DNA of 5,913 nucleotides from Candidatus Falkowiibacteriota bacterium (GTDB lineage: Bacteria > Patescibacteriota > Patescibacteriia > CAIXNZ01), in contig CAIXNZ010000033.1 in the NCBI GenBank assembly GCA_903920975.1, positions 1-5,913 on the forward strand, given 5' to 3'. The notes beneath the pieces were generated by a model, which worked only from the letters and a program-made list of their open reading frames with translations, made no database searches and was not told the origin of the DNA. The position numbers and the translations under genes are program-made. Shown one piece after another: positions 1 through 4,785 of this stretch. Position 1 is the first letter of the stretch. Every line of letters begins with the position of its first letter.

Positions 1-46
1 CTACCCCAGTAATTACCCCTACTGCATAAAGCGTTTCTCTGAACGC

Positions 47-75
47 AAAAAAAGCCCGTCGCCCGGGCTTTTTTT
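47..75. terminator. Strong bidirectional hairpin terminator after the lectin-like gene
   Basis: A perfect 12-bp stem (47-58 pairing with 64-75) encloses a 5-nt loop. The stem has a GC core (GCCCG/CGGGC) flanked by seven A and seven T, so it has the form of a Rho-independent terminator on both strands. It begins 3 nt past the TAA stop of the minus-strand gene ending at 79, for which it is the obvious terminator. A hairpin just past the stop is also where diversity-generating retroelement targets carry their cruciform, so a second role is possible but unproven. Confidence 0.88.
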
Positions 76-78
76 AAT

Positions 79-801
79 TTAGTTTTTTATGCGGACTGGA
101 CGGACGGAGAACTGACTGCCCTTACTGCCGTCGACCATACCGCCGTAGAGGATGAGCAAGAACCAGGCGTAGCCGCCTGGACTGACCGAGACCTCAGTAG
201 AAGACCAGTAATAGTAACTTGGGAAACCTCCAGAACCAAGAGCTTGATAAGCAGCCCATGATTCATCTTTAGCAGGTAAGAACCAGTCAGAATAAGTGCC
301 GTCTGTATAATCAGCACAGGCTTTGGCTGCAGGGTATTTTTCAGCACCTAAAGCAATGAGAGCAGTAGTATTTCCTGCACCGTCAGTGTCACTTTGAGCA
401 CCAGTATTTACATATTCTATTGAGTATTCAAGGCCAGTAATTTCAGGGGCGAGTTGATAGGTGTGACCGTTATAGGTGAATTCTGGATAACTTGGTGGAG
501 GTGGTGGTGGAGTTCCACCATAATTCTTAAAATACAAATTCCAACCGCTTATATTTTGAGCTTTTGCATTTTCATTAAAGACTGCTTTTTCCTCAATCGT
601 TAAAGCTCTCCAAGCTTGAACAGCTTGACCGTATTTTTCTCTCTGCGCAATTTGCGCAGGTGAAAGTGTAAAAGGTTTTGCAGACCCTGGCTTATAATAT
701 CCAGTTACTACTGGCCCATTTTTTCCACGACGAAATATCATTGAACCTCCAAACTTTCCAGCCGCCTCATCACTATGCATTGCACCTCTTAATTTTGCCA
801 T
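79..801 (-). CDS. Anchor-module protein fused to a DUF1566/C-type-lectin-like domain; candidate diversified adhesin
   Basis: The 240-aa protein has three parts. Residues 1-93 are the module shared with neighbouring genes: MAKLRG start, HSD at 9-11, GKF at 15-17, QAW at 62-64 and ISGWNLYFKN at 84-93. A linker with six prolines spans 98-103. Residues 105-240 resemble DUF1566 (Lcl C-terminal domain, C-type-lectin-like fold): DWFLPAKDE at 172-180, YWSSTE at 198-203 and terminal VRPVR at 233-237. This fold displays variable loops for ligand binding, so a virion or surface adhesin is likely. Codons 204-232 are 18/29 C-ending, unlike the A/T-ending upstream part, which suggests a retroelement-type variable region. 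There is no signal peptide. The start is 8 nt after the stop of the 43-aa membrane protein, with no Shine-Dalgarno but an AAAAATAT leader. Fold call fairly sure; diversification is a hypothesis. Confidence 0.85.
   Translation of the reverse strand: MAKLRGAMHSDEAAGKFGGSMIFRRGKNGPVVTGYYKPGSAKPFTLSPAQIAQREKYGQAVQAWRALTIEEKAVFNENAKAQNISGWNLYFKNYGGTPPPPPPSYPEFTYNGHTYQLAPEITGLEYSIEYVNTGAQSDTDGAGNTTALIALGAEKYPAAKACADYTDGTYSDWFLPAKDESWAAYQALGSGGFPSYYYWSSTEVSVSPGGYAWFLLILYGGMVDGSKGSQFSVRPVRIKN
97..192 (-). other. Candidate variable region in the lectin-like domain
   Basis: Codons 204-235 encode the stretch between the conserved WSSTE and the terminal VR. From the codon for residue 204 the sequence turns GC-rich and C-ending: TTC, CTC, ATC, CTC, TAC, GGC, GTC and GAC lie where ordinary DUF1566 proteins have polar N/S/Y residues. 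An NNC pattern is what adenine-directed mutagenesis of AAC codons would leave. No matching template repeat was seen in the window, so this stays a candidate. Confidence 0.45.
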
Positions 802-809
802 ATATTTTT

Positions 810-941
810 TTAATAAGTTATTGAGCCAAGAAAGAAAGCTAACACTATGCTTACTAAAATGGCGAGCTGATAAAATCTCTCTCTAATAAAAAAGTATTCT
901 CTAAGTCCGTCTACTTCTTTTTGATTATAGTATTGTCCCAT
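810..941 (-). CDS. Small single-span membrane protein (43 aa)
   Basis: This short gene reads ATG at 941 to TAA at 810. Residues 1-24 are polar and charged (K8, E9, D11, R14, E15, R20, E21, R22), and residues 25-43 form one hydrophobic segment, QLAILVSIVLAFFLGSITY, long enough to span a membrane and ending almost at the C-terminus. It therefore looks like a tail-anchored or N-in small membrane protein. Support for its being real is a perfect extended -10 box (TGATATAAT) 7 nt before the ATG and tight spacing (8 nt) to the following lectin-like gene, which shares the transcript. No family is recognised. A holin-like or spanin-like role, or a membrane partner of the adhesin, are possibilities only. 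Confidence 0.65.
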   Translation of the reverse strand: MGQYYNQKEVDGLREYFFIRERFYQLAILVSIVLAFFLGSITY

Positions 942-948
942 ACAAAAT

Positions 949-957
949 ATTATATCA
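949..957 (-). promoter_or_regulatory. Extended -10 promoter for the 43-aa protein and lectin-like gene
   Basis: On the minus strand the sequence reads TGATATAAT, a perfect TGn plus TATAAT extended -10. The hexamer occupies 949-954 and its 3' end lies 7 nt from the ATG at 941, so the transcript should start within about 1 nt of the start codon. The -35 region (about 972-977) has no good TTGACA but overlaps two 9-bp direct repeats. Confidence 0.65.
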
Positions 958-960
958 CAC

Positions 961-981
961 TACGAGAAATGATACGAGAAA
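961..981 (+). repeat. Tandem 9-bp direct repeats over a -35 region; possible operator
   Basis: TACGAGAAA occurs at 961-969 and again at 973-981, 12 bp apart, between the glycosyltransferase stop and the promoter of the 43-aa gene. The pair covers the place where the -35 element of that promoter would lie, which fits a binding site for a regulator. No regulator is encoded in the window. Confidence 0.4.
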
Positions 982-982
982 G

Positions 983-991
983 TTATCCACA
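983..991 (+). promoter_or_regulatory. Perfect DnaA-box match (TTATCCACA)
   Basis: The nonamer TTATCCACA is an exact match to the strong bacterial DnaA box. It lies in the short intergenic gap next to the direct repeats. Only one copy was seen and there is no accompanying AT-rich unwinding region or replication gene, so an origin is not supported. A role in DnaA-linked regulation, or chance, are both possible. Confidence 0.3.
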
Positions 992-999
992 TCTTGACA

Positions 1000-1575
1000 C
1001 TATACTATATCTCTATCAATATATTCCGCCGCTTTTGCCTCGCTTTTCATGCCAGTAAATAGCGACATGTGATTCTGTCTATGGTCTATCAAGCAGGGAA
1101 ATGGGTTATAAATATTTAGCTTTCTATCCATACAAAATAAGCCAATGCGGTGGTCATCAAATGGGATTTTTTGTTTATCATAAAACTCTATCATAGCAGG
1201 TATTAATTTTGTAGGTAAACAAATTGCCAGTCCGCCATATATTGCTTTTTTAATTATTGCCCCAGTTTCCTGACGCTCTTTTGAAAATTTAGCATAAAAT
1301 TTTGACTGGCTATAAAAAAAACTCACTGGCAAACCTTGAGCTTTTTCGAGATACGCACACGCTCTATTATAAAAATCGTCGCACACAATGCAGTCATCTT
1401 GAATTACTACATGATAATCAGCAGTCGGGTCATACATAAGCCAAGCAGTTCGACAATTCGCAAGCAAGCCAATGCCCTGATCTAAAGAAACAGGGCATTT
1501 GCCAAGCTTGCTCTCTAGATACGGTAAATATTCCAAGCGTTTCGGGTGCATCATTATTGCTATTGATAATTTCAT
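1000..1575 (-). CDS. GT-A-like glycosyltransferase
   Basis: The 191-aa product starts KLSIAIMMHPKR and carries the block DYHVVIQDDCIVCDDF (53-68), where the IQDD pair at 58-61 is the likely DxD-type motif that binds metal and nucleotide sugar in GT-A folds. Later blocks FDDHRIGLF (139-147) and NPFPCLIDHR (157-166) fit the acceptor/catalytic half of small phage-borne glycosyltransferases. No membrane segment is seen. The start chosen is the internal ATG at 1575, because a TATAAT box lies inside the longer reading from 1593 and would put transcription start at this ATG. It is a separate transcription unit after the terminator at 1604-1628. In an adhesin cluster it might modify virion proteins or the host surface to block superinfection. 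Donor and acceptor are unknown. Confidence 0.65.
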   Translation of the reverse strand: MKLSIAIMMHPKRLEYLPYLESKLGKCPVSLDQGIGLLANCRTAWLMYDPTADYHVVIQDDCIVCDDFYNRACAYLEKAQGLPVSFFYSQSKFYAKFSKERQETGAIIKKAIYGGLAICLPTKLIPAMIEFYDKQKIPFDDHRIGLFCMDRKLNIYNPFPCLIDHRQNHMSLFTGMKSEAKAAEYIDRDIV

Positions 1576-1581
1576 AAAAAT

Positions 1582-1590
1582 ATTATAGCA
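1582..1590 (-). promoter_or_regulatory. Extended -10 promoter of the glycosyltransferase gene, leaderless geometry
   Basis: The minus strand reads TGCTATAAT: a perfect TATAAT (1582-1587) with the TGn extension. Exactly 6 nt separate it from the ATG at 1575, so the expected +1 is the A of the start codon. No good -35 is visible, as is common for extended -10 promoters. Confidence 0.7.
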
Positions 1591-1603
1591 CAAATAGCAT
1601 AAT

Positions 1604-1628
1604 AAAAAATAGCCCCTTTCGGGGCTAT
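1604..1628 (-). terminator. Intrinsic terminator closing the main operon
   Basis: On the minus strand an 8-bp stem ATAGCCCC/GGGGCTAT (1621-1628 with 1609-1616) is capped by a GAAA tetraloop and followed by a run of T. It starts 17 nt after the TAG stop of the gene ending at 1646 and precedes the glycosyltransferase promoter, so it separates the two transcription units. Confidence 0.88.
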
Positions 1629-1645
1629 CTTTTACGAAACAAATA

Positions 1646-2020
1646 CTATTTATCTGTTGGGTCTACTGGAGCAACAAGGGTTCCGTCATAATATGGGGAA
1701 GTAGTTGCGTCATAGTTTATGCTAACACAATTCTGCATATAAAGGTCGAAACCTGAAATCTGCATAGAAGTGGCAGCAAGGGCGAAAGCAGCCTTATAAG
1801 TAGCATTGATAACGACAGTTCCAACGGTAGCACCTGCTGACCAAGCTTGAGAAGCGTCTGTAATCAAAGCACGAATAGCAAGTTGCTTGAAGCTCTTTGG
1901 ATTTTTAGGGGTAACTAATGCTCTCATGTATGAACGGCCTTTCCACTTGGAAGCTACCATACAGTTAGCAAATTTACCACTAGCGTCGTCAGAGTGAAAA
2001 GGTCCTCTTAATTTTGCCAT
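1646..2020 (-). CDS. Small anchor-module protein (124 aa), probable virion-associated
   Basis: This protein consists almost entirely of the shared module: MAKLRG, HSD at 9-11, GKF at 15-17, then SKWKGRSYMRA (24-34), PKNPKSFKQLAIR (38-50), QAW at 58-60 and ISGFDLYMQN (88-97). A short tail of about 27 residues is rich in D, P, T and Y. The pattern GKF...WKGRxYxR...NPxSxxQxxxR recurs in small uncharacterised phage proteins; no function is established. It is the last gene of the operon, 44 nt after the previous stop, and ends just before the terminator. The first 17 nt are identical to the start of the 240-aa lectin-like gene. It might be a bare version of the attachment module or a capping subunit; that is inference. 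Confidence 0.75.
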   Translation of the reverse strand: MAKLRGPFHSDDASGKFANCMVASKWKGRSYMRALVTPKNPKSFKQLAIRALITDASQAWSAGATVGTVVINATYKAAFALAATSMQISGFDLYMQNCVSINYDATTSPYYDGTLVAPVDPTDK

Positions 2021-2026
2021 GATATT

Positions 2027-2041
2027 GTTTAAAATTTAAAC
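2027..2041. repeat. AT-only inverted repeat upstream of the 124-aa gene
   Basis: GTTTAAA and TTTAAAC flank a single central A, giving 7-bp inverted arms 6 nt upstream of the ATG at 2020, in the only sizeable gap of the operon. It could be a protein-binding site or a weak RNA hairpin. No convincing -10 box was found here. Confidence 0.3.
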
Positions 2042-2064
2042 ATAATTAATAAATTCTACGACCT

Positions 2065-2430
2065 TTAACGATTTTCTTTTAGATACTTTGACATGAAGCG
2101 ATTAAAGCCAGACTGTTTCGGTGGGTATCTCATGTTATTATATTCCTGCTTAGTTTCACTGTCAAGCAAATCCCAAGCTTGTTTGCCATTTCTAAAAATG
2201 GCGCGCCAAGCTTGTTGATTTTCCAAGCGGTTATTTGTTGGCCAATTATCTCGGTGACGTGATAACACTTTTCCTTTTTTTCCCATTTGTCTTTGATAGA
2301 CACCTGCTTGAATCATGTTTAGTCCATACCTAGAGCGAGCAAAAATTGCATGGCCATAGCCGTCAGGCTCACCAAATTTGCCAGTATAGCTATCAGAATG
2401 AAGTCCAGTTTTTTCTGTTACAAGGGCCAT
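2065..2430 (-). CDS. Divergent anchor-module protein (121 aa)
   Basis: The product carries the same signature as its neighbours but is more diverged: HSDSYTGKF at 11-19, two QAW blocks at 73-75 and 84-86, and SGFNRFMSKYL at 107-117. The middle (about 27-66) is basic and rich in R, K and Q, without hydrophobic segments. It begins inside the end of the phospholipase D-like gene (13-nt overlap), which points to coupled translation. There is no Shine-Dalgarno; the leader reads TTGAAAATAT before ATG. Function unknown. By similarity of the module to the lectin-like protein it may be another virion surface or attachment subunit. Confidence 0.72.
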   Translation of the reverse strand: MALVTEKTGLHSDSYTGKFGEPDGYGHAIFARSRYGLNMIQAGVYQRQMGKKGKVLSRHRDNWPTNNRLENQQAWRAIFRNGKQAWDLLDSETKQEYNNMRYPPKQSGFNRFMSKYLKENR

Positions 2431-2849
2431 ATATTTTCAAAATATTCAATAAAATTTTTCGCTAGGGCGGGCTCATGAAAGATAACAGAAGTTTCAAGAT
2501 TTGAACAAAAAGCATTTCCAGTTAAATTGTGTGACCCGCTCACTACAATTTCACCGTCAATAATTATTAATTTTGAGTGTAGAAGATTTGCCTTAGACCA
2601 AACTTTTGCGTCAAAACCTAAAGTATTCAGCATGTCTACAAGCTCGGCAAAATTCGTGATTACTCGAATTTTGACCCCCCGCCTCACTGCTCGCACTAAT
2701 TTTTGATTAAATATTTGCAGGGGGTGAGAGATATCATCTTTATACCACCTCCAGTCAAACATTAATATTTCAATAGACGTTTTGGCGACATCAACAAGAC
2801 GTCCAACTTTCTCGGGATATTCTTTTCCAATTACAGTTTCATTTTGCAT
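2418..2849 (-). CDS. Phospholipase D-like (single HKD) nuclease-family protein
   Basis: The 143-aa product has one complete HKD motif, LLHSKLIIIDGEIVVSGSHN, with H91, K93, D98, G105, S106 and N108; E119 follows in the usual place. A preceding core (IEILMFDW at 26-33, VKIRVITNF at 59-67) matches the beta-strands of the PLD fold. One motif and about 145 residues is the size of the small bacterial PLD/Nuc endonucleases, which act as homodimers sharing one active site. Known family members cleave phosphodiester bonds in DNA, RNA or phospholipids; the substrate here cannot be read. No clear signal peptide. The start is the ATG at 2849, 4 nt after the tailspike stop; a TTG at 2861 would add four residues and overlap that gene. 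Its place between tailspike and anchor-module genes is unusual. Confidence 0.88.
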   Translation of the reverse strand: MQNETVIGKEYPEKVGRLVDVAKTSIEILMFDWRWYKDDISHPLQIFNQKLVRAVRRGVKIRVITNFAELVDMLNTLGFDAKVWSKANLLHSKLIIIDGEIVVSGSHNLTGNAFCSNLETSVIFHEPALAKNFIEYFENIWPL

Positions 2850-2853
2850 ATTT

Positions 2854-4617
2854 TTAGACAATGTTAGAAGCAGTCACAGAGTTGGCACCGACATTTACAA
2901 CACCTGCGTCACCATTATTTACAACAATATTTTCAGCAACGATATTATAGTTTGCACCAGTTTGCGAACCTATGCCGTAAGTCGCACAAAGCCGGACAGT
3001 ATTTTGCACCACAGTAAGATATTTAGAGGTTGAACCAAGTATAATTGGTGAATAGAGAGAGCCGGAAGTCCAGCCACAATTCAAAATGATATTTCCCTTA
3101 ATCAAAGTGTGATAGCCATATAAAATTAAACACTGGCCTTTGCAGTCCAAAAAGAGATTATCCTCAAAAATATTTCCTACACAAGTTATTTTCCCCCAGA
3201 AACAGGTCGTCGTATAATTTTTAAAGGTATTATTTATCCATTTAGAATTTGAAACATAGTCATATTGTGAGGTGCTTAAAATATTTTCCAAGTCGCAATT
3301 TATCACCTGCAAATTTTCCAAATAGCCGTAGTAAAGATAACCAGATTTTATTTTCACATTATCAAGCGTTGTATTTATAGCACCGTTAAAAATAAGTTCA
3401 AAGTTCAAAGTCACATTAGAAATTTTACACTCCTGTTTCATTGCAATAATTAGATAAGTGAGGCTTGAAGTCGTTTGACCTTGATATAAGGTATCAATAG
3501 TTATATGCGTAGAATCCTGCCACGAAACTATTTTATAGTAATGACCGGAAGCTTTATTCAGCAAATATTTTCCAACAGTTTTCGCACTTGTCCATGTCAC
3601 ACCGGAAGCAACAACAGAAGCACTATTTTGTGTCAGTGTAATTGTGCCGGCTGTATATTCAGGTGAAGCGTCAGAGCCGATTAAAAGGTTATAGTCAGGG
3701 CTAGAACAATTTAAAATAACACCAGCCAAACTTTCTCCTATAATCTCAACATAGGAATTCAAAGCAGTTTTTGTTAAACCAGTATTATAAGTCCCATTTT
3801 TTATATATACAGAACCACCACCAAGACTATTCACATAATCAACAGCAGATTTCAAGTCAAAAAAGTCCTCATTAAAAATGTCGTCAACGATTTGCGCCTC
3901 GCAATAAAATTGCGAAATTGCAAGCCAGTTTTTAGTTTTATCACCTGTTGGCTGGCCTATATTTATGCAAAAATAACCAGAATTTAAAACTGCCTCTATG
4001 AAAGCAAGCCACTCATCGTCATTATTTTGTCCAAAATACATTTCATATTCAAAATTCTGCCAAGCAGTAGTAGCTATAAAACCATACGTCCAGCCGTCAC
4101 CATAGGCCAAATCACAAGATAAAGTAGCCACTGTAGGCTCAACAATTTTAGCACGCCATTTAATTTTCACTTTATAAATCTTTTTACCAGTAGGCACTAC
4201 AAGTCCACCAGTCGAAAAGTAATTATCACCATAATCATTATATTTTTCAATTACATATTCAGAATCATCAGCAGTAACACCACGAGATAAAATTTCAGCC
4301 ACAGTTTTATCAGAAGGAATACACTCAACTGGGCCATCAAAATCAGTAAAAGCACCCCAAAATAAATTTTCTGTATAAGTAGTAGGCACTTGCATAATTG
4401 CAGTATACGCACGAGCAACCTCAATAACTTTGTCATTTACAATAGAACGAGCTACATGGTCAATTATTTCACTTGCTCTATGTGATTTTAAGCTTTGTCC
4501 GTCCTCCAAGTGTGCGTCAGGGTCAGCATTATGCGCACCGACGCTCGCCAAAATTTCTTCTGAAATTGTTGTCGGATCGTCTTGTGCTTTATGTTCTTCT
4601 CCCCATACTGTTTGCAT
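2854..4617 (-). CDS. Tailspike-like protein with right-handed beta-helix
   Basis: The 587-aa product has an N-terminal region with HNADPDAHLEDGQSLKSH (29-46), a segment style common in phage tail-fibre proteins, then a probable beta-sandwich of about residues 80-246 with alternating aromatic and polar strands. From 252 the pattern DLKSAVDYVNSLGGGSVYIK followed by NGTY is the start of a pectate-lyase-type beta-helix, continued to the end by short N-, G- and I-rich turns (ENLQVINCDLENI, NNTFKN, GNIFEDN, GNIILNCG, QNTVRL, ENIVVNN). An apparent insertion at 327-393 has the GTxTxTxxSASV...YYKIVS...ITIDTLYQG form of a small beta domain seen in phage spikes. Such trimeric spikes bind and often cut surface polysaccharide; no catalytic residues are assigned. 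No signal peptide. It is 10 nt after the 49-aa coiled-coil gene. Confidence 0.82.
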   Translation of the reverse strand: MQTVWGEEHKAQDDPTTISEEILASVGAHNADPDAHLEDGQSLKSHRASEIIDHVARSIVNDKVIEVARAYTAIMQVPTTYTENLFWGAFTDFDGPVECIPSDKTVAEILSRGVTADDSEYVIEKYNDYGDNYFSTGGLVVPTGKKIYKVKIKWRAKIVEPTVATLSCDLAYGDGWTYGFIATTAWQNFEYEMYFGQNNDDEWLAFIEAVLNSGYFCINIGQPTGDKTKNWLAISQFYCEAQIVDDIFNEDFFDLKSAVDYVNSLGGGSVYIKNGTYNTGLTKTALNSYVEIIGESLAGVILNCSSPDYNLLIGSDASPEYTAGTITLTQNSASVVASGVTWTSAKTVGKYLLNKASGHYYKIVSWQDSTHITIDTLYQGQTTSSLTYLIIAMKQECKISNVTLNFELIFNGAINTTLDNVKIKSGYLYYGYLENLQVINCDLENILSTSQYDYVSNSKWINNTFKNYTTTCFWGKITCVGNIFEDNLFLDCKGQCLILYGYHTLIKGNIILNCGWTSGSLYSPIILGSTSKYLTVVQNTVRLCATYGIGSQTGANYNIVAENIVVNNGDAGVVNVGANSVTASNIV

Positions 4618-4627
4618 AATATTTTTT

Positions 4628-4777
4628 TTAAGCGTTTTCCAACGCGGTTATTCTAGCCTCTAGCTCATTAATATATTGCTGTATAATTAAAATGTCCTCA
4701 ACAAAAATTCTCTGCTTATCTGTTTCGTCATAAACAATTCCTGGCCTGTTTTCTTTTTCTCTAAATTCGTATTGCAT
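4628..4777 (-). CDS. 49-aa coiled-coil protein with trimerisation motif
   Basis: This short gene reads ATG at 4777 to TAA at 4628. Residues 1-23 are charged and polar (MQYEFREKENRPG start). Residues 28-49 give a regular heptad with I29, I32, I36, L39, I43 and L46 at the core positions, and R42-I43-T44-A45-L46-E47 matches the RhxxhE trimeric coiled-coil motif. It sits 8 nt after the upstream stop and 10 nt before the tailspike start, inside the operon. A trimeric neck, linker or assembly helper for the trimeric spike is the natural reading. Small proteins of this kind ending in LExRxTALENA-like helices are frequent beside phage fibre genes. No enzyme function is expected. Confidence 0.75.
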   Translation of the reverse strand: MQYEFREKENRPGIVYDETDKQRIFVEDILIIQQYINELEARITALENA

Positions 4778-4785
4778 AATTTTGT

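Noticed and set aside
3..29. End of a convergent plus-strand gene (TPVITPTA then TAA) served by the bidirectional hairpin
   Set aside because: Only eight codons are visible. The geometry is plausible but nothing else supports it. The same bases also contain TACCCC repeated at 2-7 and 14-19, which is too short to interpret.
87..347. Minus-strand 86-codon frame inside the lectin-like gene
   Set aside because: Out-of-frame shadow; the DUF1566-like motifs are in the other frame.
994..1022. Perfect TTGACA (-35) on the plus strand at 994-999
   Set aside because: No acceptable -10 lies 16-18 bp downstream and no plus-strand gene follows; it lies at the end of a minus-strand gene.
2782..3033. Plus-strand open frame of 83 codons (also those at 4430-4663 and 5366-5629)
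   Set aside because: They lie antisense to well-supported genes, have no recognisable motifs and no promoter or leader; shadows of the real frames.
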